Positions 53,751 through 64,000 of a stretch of 64,000 bases of DNA are shown here, in pieces. Position 1 is the stretch's first letter; each line of letters opens with the position of its first letter. The notes below the pieces were generated by a model. The model made no database searches. It saw only the letters and a list, made by a program, of their open reading frames with translations, and was not told the DNA's origin. The position numbers and the translations under genes are program-made. The DNA is from Isoptericola sp. AK164. Its GTDB lineage: Bacteria > Actinomycetota > Actinomycetes > Actinomycetales > Cellulomonadaceae. The stretch is taken from contig NZ_CP119106.1 in the NCBI RefSeq assembly GCF_029643425.1, positions 2,418,001-2,482,000 of the forward strand. Direction: 5' to 3'.

Positions 53751-53808
53751 TGTGGGCGTGAAATCTGCAGGTCTCAGGTGCCTGAGACCTGCAGATTTCA
53801 CGCCCACA
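53751..53808. repeat. Palindromic element between moaD and etfA (copy B)
   Basis: A perfect 28-bp inverted repeat (53751-53778 with 53781-53808) with a 2-nt loop lies between two convergent genes. The outer 22 bp of each arm match copy A inside moeA2. It could serve as a bidirectional terminator, but its second home in a coding region shows it is a dispersed element. The remaining 100 bp of this gap show nothing else. Confidence 0.88.
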
Positions 53809-53846
53809 ACGCCAGCACGACGTCGGGGCGGTGACGGAAGCGGCCG

Positions 53847-54824
53847 TCAGGCCTGCTGCTTGTGGGCGCGGATGACCTCGGCCGCCTGGCCGAGCACGTC
53901 GGACAGGTCGCCGACCACGGCGAAGTCGCAGATCTCGAAGATCGGCGCCTCGGGATCGTTGTTCACCGCGACGATGACCTGCGAGGCCTGCATGCCGCCG
54001 CGGTGGTGCGGAGCGCCGGAGACACCCGCGCCGACGTACAGGCGCGGGGCGATCGTCACGCCCGTCTGCCCGATGTAGCGGTCGAACCAGCCCTCGAACA
54101 CGGCGTCGCGCGTCGCGCCGACGGCCCCGCCGACGGCGTCGGCGAACGCCTCGACCGGCCCGAAGTCGCCCTCGGTGCCACGCCCGCCGGCCACCACGAC
54201 CGCGGCCTCCTCGAGCGTCGGGCGGTCGGAGTCGCGGGCCTTCTCGGTCCGGGCGGTGACGGCCGGCAGCACGGCGTCGACCGCGACGGCGAAGCCCTCG
54301 ACCTCGGTGGCCACCGCGGCCTCGGCCGGCTGCGGGACGACGGCGTTGGCCCGGACGGTCAGCGCGGCCACGTCGGTGGTGACCCGGCTGACGGTGTCCC
54401 AGGAGCCGGCGAAGACCCGCTTGGTGCCCACGACGTGCCCGGCGTCGTCCTCGGCCACGCCGGCGGCGTCGATGATGACACCGGCGCCCAGCGCGTGCCC
54501 GGCCAGGGCCACGGCCTCCTTGGCACCGAAGGTCGAGGGCGCCAGCACGACGTCGGCGTCGGTGAGCCGCACGGCGGCGGTCAGCACGGCGGCGACGACG
54601 GCGGACAGGTGCCGGGCGTCCCCGCGCAGGTCGGCGGGAAGCTCGGCCTGGTGGACGGTCTCGACGCCGTAGGCGCCGAGCTGGGCGAGCGCCTCGACGC
54701 TCGGTGCCTCCAGCGTGACGGCCTCGACGCGACCGAGCGTGCGGCCGATCGTCAGCAGCTCCAGGACGCTGGGACGGACCTCGCCCGCGGGGTCGAGGAG
54801 GACAAGGACGGTGCGGTTCGTCAT
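53847..54824 (-). CDS. etfA: Electron transfer flavoprotein alpha subunit
   Basis: The 325-residue protein has the FAD-binding C-terminus PRLYVGAGVSGAPHHRGGMQ (about 255-274) and NNDPEAPIFEICDFAVVGDL (about 282-301), with TLEEAAVVVAGGRG and the N-terminal EtfA half AYGVETVHQAELPAD. It carries electrons from acyl-CoA or other flavin dehydrogenases to the quinone pool. The start is 14 bp after etfB. Confidence 0.95.
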   Translation of the reverse strand: MTNRTVLVLLDPAGEVRPSVLELLTIGRTLGRVEAVTLEAPSVEALAQLGAYGVETVHQAELPADLRGDARHLSAVVAAVLTAAVRLTDADVVLAPSTFGAKEAVALAGHALGAGVIIDAAGVAEDDAGHVVGTKRVFAGSWDTVSRVTTDVAALTVRANAVVPQPAEAAVATEVEGFAVAVDAVLPAVTARTEKARDSDRPTLEEAAVVVAGGRGTEGDFGPVEAFADAVGGAVGATRDAVFEGWFDRYIGQTGVTIAPRLYVGAGVSGAPHHRGGMQASQVIVAVNNDPEAPIFEICDFAVVGDLSDVLGQAAEVIRAHKQQA

Positions 54825-54838
54825 CGGTGGGCTCCTTC

Positions 54839-55642
54839 TCAGACCAGCTCGTGGCGGATGAGGTACTCGGCGAGGGCCTTGCCGCCCTCGCCCTTGTCCT
54901 GGACGAGCTCGACCGGCGGCTTCTCCGGGCGCGGCGCAGCCAGCGTGGTCTCGGTCCGGGCGCCGGCCGTGCCGACGGCCCCGGGCTCCAGGCCCAGGTC
55001 GGCCGCCGTCCACTGCTCGATCTCCTTGGAACGAGCCGCCATGATGAGCTTGAAGTTCGGGAACCGCGGCCGGTTGGCGGTGTCGGCCACGGACAGCACG
55101 GCCGGCAGCGGCGCGGTGAGCGACTCGGTCGCCTCGTCGGTCTCGCGGGTGGCCTGCAGCGTTCCGTCGGCCACGGCGACCGTCTTGGCGAACGTCACGG
55201 ACGGCCGGCCCAGCGTCGCGGCCAGCAGCGCCGGCACCACCGAGCCCAGACCGTCCAGGGCCGCCATCCCGGTGATCACCAGGTCGACGGGCCCCTCGGT
55301 CTCCAGCCGTCGCACCGCGGCCGCGAGCGCCGCCGTCGTGCCGGAGTAGTCGGACCCGGCGAGCGCGTCGTCCGAGACCCGCACGCCGCGGTCGACCCCC
55401 ATCTGGAACGCCTTGCGCAACGCCACGTCGCCCTCGGGCGGGGCGACGGTCAGCGCGACGATCTCGCTCGTCTCCTGCTCGGCCTCGTCGAGGGCCTCGA
55501 CGATCCGCAGCGCGGCTTCCAGGGCGTTCTCGTCGAGCTCGTTGAGGGTCCCCACGGCCGGGTCGCGGTCCACCCGACAGTCCACGAACTTCCGTTCGGC
55601 GTTGATGTCCGGCACGTACTTGACGGGAACGACGATGCGCAC
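54839..55642 (-). CDS. etfB: Electron transfer flavoprotein beta subunit
   Basis: The 267-residue protein starts MRIVVPVKYVPDINAERKF, with the AMP-binding DLVITGMAALDGLGSVVPAL near 130 and the EtfB signature PRFPNFKLIMAARSKEIEQW near 200. It forms the heterodimer with EtfA. It is first in its operon and divergent from glgX. Confidence 0.95.
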   Translation of the reverse strand: MRIVVPVKYVPDINAERKFVDCRVDRDPAVGTLNELDENALEAALRIVEALDEAEQETSEIVALTVAPPEGDVALRKAFQMGVDRGVRVSDDALAGSDYSGTTAALAAAVRRLETEGPVDLVITGMAALDGLGSVVPALLAATLGRPSVTFAKTVAVADGTLQATRETDEATESLTAPLPAVLSVADTANRPRFPNFKLIMAARSKEIEQWTAADLGLEPGAVGTAGARTETTLAAPRPEKPPVELVQDKGEGGKALAEYLIRHELV

Positions 55643-55795
55643 GAGGAACCCTTCCGACAGTCTCGAGGATCAGGGTCGGGGCGGTGTGGACCGCCCTCGG
55701 GCCGAGCCTACTCGTCGCCGTGCACCGCCCCGGCACGTGTCCGCATGGCGCGACGCCGAGGTGACCTTCGGCGCCGCACAGTCCACCATGGGTCC

Positions 55796-58036
55796 ATGGA
55801 GGCCGCCCGACCGAAGGTCACCCCGCTGACCCGACCCACCCGCACCCGCAGCCACGTCCCGCCGCTGGGGGTGCGCACCACGCCCGACGGCGGCATCGAC
55901 GTCGCGGTGCTCGCCTCGCACGCGCACGGGGTGGAGCTGTGCCTGATCGACGTCGTCGCCCCCGAGAAGGACCAGCACGACCCGGAGCGCTACGCCGAGC
56001 GGCGCATCGAGCTGGACGGCCCGACCTACGGCGTCTGGCACGGGCACGTGCCCGACGTCGCCCCGGGACAGCGCTACGGGTTCCGCGTGCACGGTCCGTG
56101 GGACCCGGACTCCGGCATGCGCCACAACCCGGCCAAGCTGATCCTCGACCCGTACGCCCGCGGCATCGAGGGCGACCTCGCCTACGTCCCGGCGACGCTG
56201 CGCGGGGGCGCGGACGACGACGGCGGCCCCGACCCGGAGGACTCGCTGCCGTTCGTCCCGCACGCCGTGGTCACCGCCGAGCTGCCCGCGCTGCCGCGGA
56301 TGTCCCGGCCACGGGTCCCCTGGGCCGACACGGTGGTCTACGAGGCCCACGTGCGCGGGCTGACGCTGCAGCACCCGGGCGTGCCCGAGGAGCTGCGCGG
56401 CACCTACGCCGGGCTGGCGCACCCCGCGGTCATCGAGCACCTGCAGGCGCTCGGCGTGACCACGCTGGAGCTGCTGCCCATCCACGCCTCGACGGCGGAG
56501 CCCTGGCTGGCCGGCCGCGGGCTGACGAACTACTGGGGCTACTCCACGATGGGCTTCTTCGCCCCGCACGCCGCCTACGCCACTGCGGCCGCCCGCGAGG
56601 CGGGCCCGGCGGCGGTCGTGGACGAGGTGCGCGGCATGGTGCAGCTGCTACACGAGGCCGGGATCGAGGTGCTGCTGGACGTCGTCTACAACCACACGTG
56701 CGAGGGCGGCGACGACGCGCTGCACCTGTCGTGGCGCGGCCTGGACAACACGCTGTACTACCTGCACGACGGCGGCACCCCGGCCCGGCTGGCCGACGTC
56801 ACCGGCACGGGCAACACCCTGGACTTCCGCCGCACCCGCGTGGTGCAGATGGCCCTGGACTCCCTGCGGTACTGGGCCGAGGTGATCGGCGTGGACGGCT
56901 ACCGGTTCGACCTCGCCGTCACCCTCGGGCGCGACCACGACGGCTACACCCCCGACCACCCGTTCCTGTCCGCGCTGCGCACCGACCCCGTGCTGTCCGG
57001 TCTCAAGCTGGTGGCCGAGCCCTGGGACGTCGGCCCGGGCGGGTGGCAGACCGGGCGGTTCCCCGCCCCGATGGCGGAGTGGAACGACCGCTTCCGCAAC
57101 GCCACGCGCTCGTTCTGGCTGGAGTCCGCCCGGGCCGGGTCGCACGGCGCGCCGATGCACGGTCTGCGTGAGCTCACCACCCGGCTGGCCGGGTCGGCGG
57201 ACCTGTTCGGGCACTCGGACCCGCCGCTGATGCGCGGGCCGGTCGCGTCGGTCAACTACGTCACCGCCCACGACGGCTTCACCCTCGCCGACCTGGTCTC
57301 GTTCGACCACAAGCACAACCAGGCCAACGGCGAGGACAACCGCGACGGCACCGACGACAACCGGTCGTGGAACCACGGGATCGAGGGTCACGCCCCCGAG
57401 GGCGACGACGCCACCACCGAGCCGTGGTCTGCCGTCGTGCCGCTGCGCCGCCGCTCGCAGCGCAACCTGCTGGCGACGCTGCTGCTGGCCGCGGGCACCC
57501 CGATGATCACCGCCGGGGACGAGATGGGCCGCACCCAGGGCGGGAACAACAACGCCTACGCCCAGGACACCGAAATCTCCTGGGTCGACTGGGACCTGGA
57601 CACGGCGAACTCCGAGCTGCTGGCCACGGCGCGCTACCTGGTCGGCCTGCGCGCCGAGCACGCGGCCCTGCGGGCGGAGTCGTTCTTCCTCGGCTCGCCC
57701 CGACCGGGCGAGGAGCACCCCGACCTGCTCTGGTACGACGCCGACGGCGCACCCATGGACGGCGAGGCGTGGTCCCACGAGGGACGGCGCATCATCCAGA
57801 TGCTGCGCCCCGGCCCGGGCGACGACGAGGCCGACGTGCTGTGCGTGCTGCACGGCGGGCTGGAGGACGCCGAGCTCACGCTGCCCGAGACCCTCGACGG
57901 GGCAGGACCGTGGCAGCGGGTATGGAGCTCGACGTGGGACGCGCCCGAGGGGCCCGAGCAGGCGGACGAGGAGGAGGCCCCGGGCACGGCGCTGGTGGAG
58001 TCGTTGAGCGTGGAGGTGTTCGTGGCACGGCGCTGA
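55796..58036 (+). CDS. glgX: Glycogen debranching enzyme (isoamylase type, GH13)
   Basis: The 746-residue enzyme has an N-terminal CBM48 domain (about 20-140: GQRYGFRVHGPWDPDSGMRH) and a GH13 barrel. Conserved regions: DVVYNHTCEGG (region I), GVDGYRFDLAVTLGRD (nucleophile Asp), KLVAEPWDV (acid Glu) and VTAHDGFTLADLVS (region IV). It removes alpha-1,6 branches from glycogen left by phosphorylase. The ATG follows a CACCAT hexamer by 6 nt with no ribosome site. Confidence 0.95.
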   Translation: MEAARPKVTPLTRPTRTRSHVPPLGVRTTPDGGIDVAVLASHAHGVELCLIDVVAPEKDQHDPERYAERRIELDGPTYGVWHGHVPDVAPGQRYGFRVHGPWDPDSGMRHNPAKLILDPYARGIEGDLAYVPATLRGGADDDGGPDPEDSLPFVPHAVVTAELPALPRMSRPRVPWADTVVYEAHVRGLTLQHPGVPEELRGTYAGLAHPAVIEHLQALGVTTLELLPIHASTAEPWLAGRGLTNYWGYSTMGFFAPHAAYATAAAREAGPAAVVDEVRGMVQLLHEAGIEVLLDVVYNHTCEGGDDALHLSWRGLDNTLYYLHDGGTPARLADVTGTGNTLDFRRTRVVQMALDSLRYWAEVIGVDGYRFDLAVTLGRDHDGYTPDHPFLSALRTDPVLSGLKLVAEPWDVGPGGWQTGRFPAPMAEWNDRFRNATRSFWLESARAGSHGAPMHGLRELTTRLAGSADLFGHSDPPLMRGPVASVNYVTAHDGFTLADLVSFDHKHNQANGEDNRDGTDDNRSWNHGIEGHAPEGDDATTEPWSAVVPLRRRSQRNLLATLLLAAGTPMITAGDEMGRTQGGNNNAYAQDTEISWVDWDLDTANSELLATARYLVGLRAEHAALRAESFFLGSPRPGEEHPDLLWYDADGAPMDGEAWSHEGRRIIQMLRPGPGDDEADVLCVLHGGLEDAELTLPETLDGAGPWQRVWSSTWDAPEGPEQADEEEAPGTALVESLSVEVFVARR

Positions 58037-58057
58037 CGGGTCTGCCAGACTGCCCGC

Positions 58058-59755
58058 ATGACAGACGCCGACGTCATCGTCATCGGAGCGGGCCTGTCGG
58101 GCCTGGTCACCGCGACCGAGATCACCGCGGCCGGGCGCCGCGTGATCCTGCTGGACCAGGAGCCGGAGGCCTCCCTCGGCGGGCAGGCCTGGTGGTCCTT
58201 CGGCGGGCTGTTCCTCGTGGACTCCCCCGAGCAGCGTCGGCTCGGCGTGCACGACTCCGCCGAGCTCGCCTGGTCCGACTGGCTCGGGTCCGCGCGGTTC
58301 GCCCCCGGCGCCGAGGACGGCGAGGGTCCCGACCGGCACGGGTACGCCTGGGCCAAGCACTTCGTCGAGGCCGCCGCCGGTGACCTGCGCTCGTGGCTGC
58401 ACGCCAAGGGGGTGCGCTGGTTCCCGCTCGTGCAGTGGGCCGAGCGCGGCGGGTATCCCTTCGGACCCGGGCACGGGACCGCTCACGGGAACTCCGTCCC
58501 GCGGTTCCACGTCACCTGGGGCACCGGCCCGGCCGTCCTCGCACCGTTCGTCGCCGCGGCGCTGGAGGCGCGGTCGGCCGGACTGCTCGACCTGCGCTTC
58601 CGCCGGCGGGCCACCGGGCTGGTGGTCACCGACGGCCGCGTCACGGGCGTGCGCACCGAGATCCTGGCCGACGACGGCGCCCTGCGGGGCGAGCCGTCCT
58701 CGCGCGAGGTGGTCGGCGGCGAGGAGCTCACCGCCGGGGCGGTGGTGGTGGCCTCCGGCGGCATCGGTGCCAACCACGACCTGGCGCGCGAGCACTGGGA
58801 CCCCGGGCACGGCGCGCTGCCGGCCCGGATGCTCTCCGGCGTGCCCGACTCGACCGACGGCCTGATGCTCGGCCACGCCGCCCACGCGGGGGCGGCGCTG
58901 GTGCACCAGGACCGCATGTGGCACTACCCGGAGGGCATCGCCAACCACTCGCCCGTGTGGACGAACCACGGCATCCGCATCCTGCCCGGGCCGTCCTCGC
59001 TGTGGCTGGACGCCGACGGCGGTCGGCTGCCGGCGCCGCTGTTCCCCGGGTTCGACGCCCTCGGAGCGCTGCAGCACGTCACGGGGCGCGGGGACGACCA
59101 CTCCTGGTTCGTGCTGAACCGGGCGATCATGGAGACCGAGTTCGCGCTGTCCGGCTCCGAGCAGAACCCGGACCTGACCGGCAAGGACGTCCGCCTGCTC
59201 GCCCAGCGCGTGCTGCCCGGCGCCGTCGGACCCGTGGCCCGGTTCGCCGAGTCCTCCCCCGAGTTCCTGTGGGCGGACTCCCCCGAGGAGCTCGCGGGCC
59301 GGATGAACGCGCTGACCGCGGCGACCCCGGGCTCGGGCGGGCACGTCGACCCGGCGCGGCTCGCCGCCGTCGTCCGCGCCCGCGACGCCCAGGTCGCCTC
59401 CGGCCTGGGCAAGGACCCGCAGGTGGTGGCCACGCGCGCCGCCCGCGACTTCCGCGTGGACAGGATGATGCGCGTCAGCCCGCCGCGGCCGCTGACGACC
59501 CCGAAGGACGGCCCGCTGCTCGCCGTGCGGCTGTCCGTGCTGACCCGCAAGACCCTCGGCGGGCTGTGGTGCGACCCGTCCGGCCGGGTGCTGCGCGAGG
59601 ACGGTTCCGTGCTGGACGGGCTCTGGGCGGTCGGGGAGGCCGCCGGGTTCGGGGGTGGCGGCATGCACGGCCACCGGACCCTCGAGGGCACGTTCCTGGG
59701 CGGGTGCCTGCACACCGGCCGCGTCACCGGTCGGGCGCTGGCCGCGGACCGGTGA
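58058..59755 (+). CDS. FAD-binding dehydrogenase (fumarate reductase/3-ketosteroid dehydrogenase-like)
   Basis: The 565-residue flavoprotein has the N-terminal FAD motif VIVIGAGLSGLVTA (residues 6-19), then GGQAWWSFGGLFLVDSPEQR, which marks a bacterial family usually annotated only as FAD-binding dehydrogenase. AVVVASGGIGANHDLAREHW and the C-terminal LWAVGEAAGFGGGGMHGHR complete the FAD fold. Such enzymes introduce or remove C=C bonds; the substrate is unknown. The ATG follows CAGACT by 6 nt. It may use the neighbouring ETF as electron acceptor (speculation). Confidence 0.85.
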   Translation: MTDADVIVIGAGLSGLVTATEITAAGRRVILLDQEPEASLGGQAWWSFGGLFLVDSPEQRRLGVHDSAELAWSDWLGSARFAPGAEDGEGPDRHGYAWAKHFVEAAAGDLRSWLHAKGVRWFPLVQWAERGGYPFGPGHGTAHGNSVPRFHVTWGTGPAVLAPFVAAALEARSAGLLDLRFRRRATGLVVTDGRVTGVRTEILADDGALRGEPSSREVVGGEELTAGAVVVASGGIGANHDLAREHWDPGHGALPARMLSGVPDSTDGLMLGHAAHAGAALVHQDRMWHYPEGIANHSPVWTNHGIRILPGPSSLWLDADGGRLPAPLFPGFDALGALQHVTGRGDDHSWFVLNRAIMETEFALSGSEQNPDLTGKDVRLLAQRVLPGAVGPVARFAESSPEFLWADSPEELAGRMNALTAATPGSGGHVDPARLAAVVRARDAQVASGLGKDPQVVATRAARDFRVDRMMRVSPPRPLTTPKDGPLLAVRLSVLTRKTLGGLWCDPSGRVLREDGSVLDGLWAVGEAAGFGGGGMHGHRTLEGTFLGGCLHTGRVTGRALAADR

Positions 59756-59810
59756 CGACGGACCACCGGGTGTCCGGGCATGTTGGCGCGCACTCCCCGG
59801 CCCGTCTGAC

Positions 59811-59823
59811 TAGCGTGGGGGGC
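59811..59823 (+). promoter_or_regulatory. Leaderless promoter of the glgE-treS-mak operon
   Basis: TAGCGT, 7 nt, GTG start. A TTGGCG at 59783 is too far (22 bp) to be a normal -35. Confidence 0.5.
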
Positions 59824-61874
59824 GTGACGTCGCCCAAGCCCGCCCCGCCCCATCCCATCGGTCGCATCCCCGTCATCGAGGTCTCCCCCGTCGTCGAGGG
59901 CGGACGCTGGCCCGCGAAGGCGACTCCCGGCGAGGTCGTCCCGGTCGAGGCCACCGTCTTCCGCGAGGGTCACGACGCCGTCAGCGCCACCGCCGTGCTG
60001 TTCACCCCCGACCGGCGTCTGCACTCGTGGGCCCCCATGCGGGACGTCGCCCCCGGGCTCGACCGGTTCCAGGGGTTCCTGCAGCCCGACGCCCCGGGCG
60101 ACTGGTCGTTCCGCGTCGAGGCCTGGTCGGACCCGTACGCCACCTGGGCCCACGACGCCACGATCAAGGTCGCGGCCGGGCAGGACGTCGACCTCATGCT
60201 CGCCGAGGGCGCGCTGCTGTTCGAGCAGATCGTCGCCCCGCGCCTGCAGCAGCGCCGCAACGCCGAGGACGCGGAACTCCTGGACCGCGTGGCCCGGGAG
60301 CTGGCCGACACCACGCGCCCCGCCGAGGCCCGCCTCGCCATGGCCACCCAGCACACCGTGCGCGACGCCCAGCAGCACATCCCGCTGCGCCGCCTGGTCT
60401 CGGCGAGCGCCACCTACCCGCTGCAGGTGGACCGCCGGCTGGCCCAGACCGGCGCCTGGTACGAGATCTTCCCCCGGTCCGAGGGGGCCACCCGCGACGC
60501 CGACGGCACCTGGCGGTCCGGCACCTTCGCCACCGCCGCGGAGCGCCTGCCCGCCATCGCCGCGATGGGGTTCGACGTCGTCTACCTCACCCCGGTCCAC
60601 CCCATCGGCACGACGTTCCGCAAGGGCCGCAACAACACCCTCGAGGCCGAGCCCGGGGACCCCGGCAGCCCCTACGCGATCGGCTCGCCCGACGGCGGGC
60701 ACGACGCGATCCACCCGGACCTGGGCACCGCCGAGGACTTCACCGCCTTCGTGGACGCCGCGCGCGGCCAGGGTCTCGAGGTCGCCCTGGACCTGGCGCT
60801 GCAGTGCTCGCCCGACCACCCGTGGGTCGCCGAGCACCCGGAGTGGTTCACCGTCCGCGCGGACGGGTCCATCGCCTACGCGGAGAACCCGCCGAAGAAG
60901 TACCAGGACATCTACCCGCTGAACTTCGACACCGACCCGGTCGGGCTCTCCCACGAGGTCCTGCGCATCGTGCGGCTGTGGATCGACCGCGGGGTCACGC
61001 TGTTCCGGGTGGACAACCCGCACACGAAGCCGTTGGACTTCTGGGAGTGGCTGCTGGCGGAGGTCCGCGCCACGAACCCGGAGGTGATCTTCCTGTCCGA
61101 GGCGTTCACCAAGCCCGCCATGATGCAGACGCTCGGGCGGATCGGGTTCCACCAGTCGTACACCTACTTCACCTGGCGCAACACCGGCGAGGAGATCACG
61201 GAGTACCTGGCCGAGGTGTCCGGGGAGCAGGGCGCCGTCATGCGGCCCGCGTTCTGGCCCACGACGCACGACATCCTGCCGCCGTACCTCCAGCACGGCG
61301 GCGTCGCCGGGTTCGCCGTGCGGGCCGTGCTCGCGGCGACCGGCAGCCCCACGTGGGGCATCTACTCGGGCTACGAGCTCGTGGAGAACGTGCCCCGCCC
61401 GGGCGTCGAGGAGCAGATCGACAACGAGAAGTACGAGTACCGGCCGCGCGACTGGTCGGCCGCCGACGACATCGGCATCTCGACGCTGCTGCGGCGGCTG
61501 AACGAGATCCGTCGCGACCACCCGGCCCTGCAGCAGCTGCGCAACCTGACCGTCCATCCCACGACCAACCCCCAGGTGATCGCCTACTCGCGGCGTGTCC
61601 GCGCCGAGCACCTGCCCGCGGCCGGCCGTCCCGGGTCCGGCCACGACGACGTCGTGCTCGTGGTGATCAACCTCGACCCCCACCACCCCCAGGAGTCGAC
61701 CGTGCTGCTCGATCACGATGCCCTCGGCCTGGACGCTCCCGACGACGTCGAGGACCAGCCCTTCTTCACCGTCCACGACGAGCTGTCCGGTGTCAGCTAT
61801 CCCTGGGGGCGCCATCCCTACGTCCGTCTCGAACCGCAGGTGCAGGTCGGTCACGTGCTGAAGGTGGTGCCCGC

Positions 61875-61878
<4 letters not shown>
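59824..61878 (+). CDS. glgE: Alpha-1,4-glucan:maltose-1-phosphate maltosyltransferase
   Basis: The 684-residue GH13_3 enzyme extends alpha-glucan from maltose 1-phosphate. An N-terminal beta domain holds [20 protein letters not shown]; the barrel shows [49 protein letters not shown] (nucleophile Asp), [14 protein letters not shown] (acid Glu) and [14 protein letters not shown]. Length is typical of GlgE. It is coupled by ATGA to treS and followed by the maltokinase gene, which gives the whole route trehalose to maltose to maltose 1-phosphate to glucan. Confidence 0.96.
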
Positions 61879-63659
<1,781 letters not shown>

Positions 63660-63664
63660 GCCCG

Positions 63665-64000
63665 ATGATCGACGTCTCCGTCCAGCACGCAGCCCCCGAC
63701 CCGAGCGTCGGTGAGCTGCTCGCGGCCTGGCTGCCGACGCAGCGCTGGTTCCCCGGCGGCACGTCCGTGCGCGCCGAGCCCTGGTTGGCGGTGACGTTCG
63801 ACCAGGAAGGGGCCGACGTCGCCGGGGCCGACGGCGCGCACGGCGACGTCGTGCTGCTGCTCACGCGCCTCGTGGGGCCCGAGCTGCCCGGCGGCGAGCT
63901 CCTCGCCCAGGTGCCGCTGGTGCTCAGCGACCCCGAGCACGTCAGCCTGGGGCACATCGGCACGGTGGAGACCGCCTCAGGCGAGATCGCCGTGCACGAC
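63665..64000 (+). CDS. mak: Maltokinase, N-terminal part (cut by window end)
   Basis: 112 codons are visible. The start MIDVSVQHAAPDPSVGELLA is followed by WLPTQRWFPGG, the N-terminal cap motif of Mak/Pep2 maltokinases, and by beta-strand-rich sequence with VVLLLTRLV. The kinase core lies outside the window. The product should phosphorylate maltose from TreS to maltose 1-phosphate for GlgE. Confidence 0.88.
   Translation, partial: MIDVSVQHAAPDPSVGELLAAWLPTQRWFPGGTSVRAEPWLAVTFDQEGADVAGADGAHGDVVLLLTRLVGPELPGGELLAQVPLVLSDPEHVSLGHIGTVETASGEIAVHD

Overview
The window is about 74% GC by eye, rich in GTG starts, and built from short operons with 4-bp ATGA or GTGA overlaps. Many transcription units appear leaderless, with a TANNNT hexamer 6-7 nt before the start codon. 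A Cvn-type conservon, a GlgE trehalose/glycogen cluster, an NnaR-like regulator and an AdhE all point to an actinobacterium. The Micrococcales (Cellulomonas/Promicromonospora-like, facultatively anaerobic) are my best guess; that placement is inference.

Layout. 1-3871 (-): N-terminal 1290 residues of a secreted SpvB/TcB-type (YD-repeat family) protein, cut by the window edge. 4023-6389 (+): an unknown protein and a flavin monooxygenase. 6400-10398 (-): a conservon (sensor kinase, roadblock protein, DUF742 protein, small GTPase) ending in a cytochrome P450. 10552-12723 (+): prolyl oligopeptidase. 12742-15956 (-): GH65 phosphorylase with beta-phosphoglucomutase. 16105-18834 (-): adhE behind Rex-like and FadR-like operators. 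19029-22455 (-): iscS, mnmA and a MetE-like gene. 22766-25009 (-): PhoX phosphatase behind two Pho-box units.

Molybdenum genes fill much of 25-33 kb and 50-54 kb: moeA1-moaC-moaB/E, a regulator with modABC, and moeA2-mobA-moaA-moaD. Together with the nitrate operon (narK-nasC-nasB, then nirB-nirD-cobA-nnaR, 39-50 kb) they form a nitrate assimilation island: uptake, Mo cofactor, nitrate reductase, siroheme supply, nitrite reductase and a dedicated regulator. An ABC exporter with a LolA-like protein and a divergent two-component system lie at 33.9-39.1 kb. etfA/etfB, glgX, an FAD dehydrogenase, glgE, treS and the start of the maltokinase gene close the window.

The least ordinary elements are repeats and insertions. 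(i) Two intergenic arrays of an exactly 20-bp unit (cores about 14 and 9 copies), each arranged as a large head-to-head palindrome, sit 21 kb apart. (ii) A roughly 60-bp palindromic element occurs once between genes and once inserted in frame inside moeA2, adding about 21 residues. (iii) A PIN-domain toxin-antitoxin pair is inserted at the moeA1-moaC junction, flanked by about 90% identical 61-bp copies of the moeA1 3' end. (iv) A second toxin-antitoxin locus (MNT/HEPN) after modC has a decayed HEPN gene.
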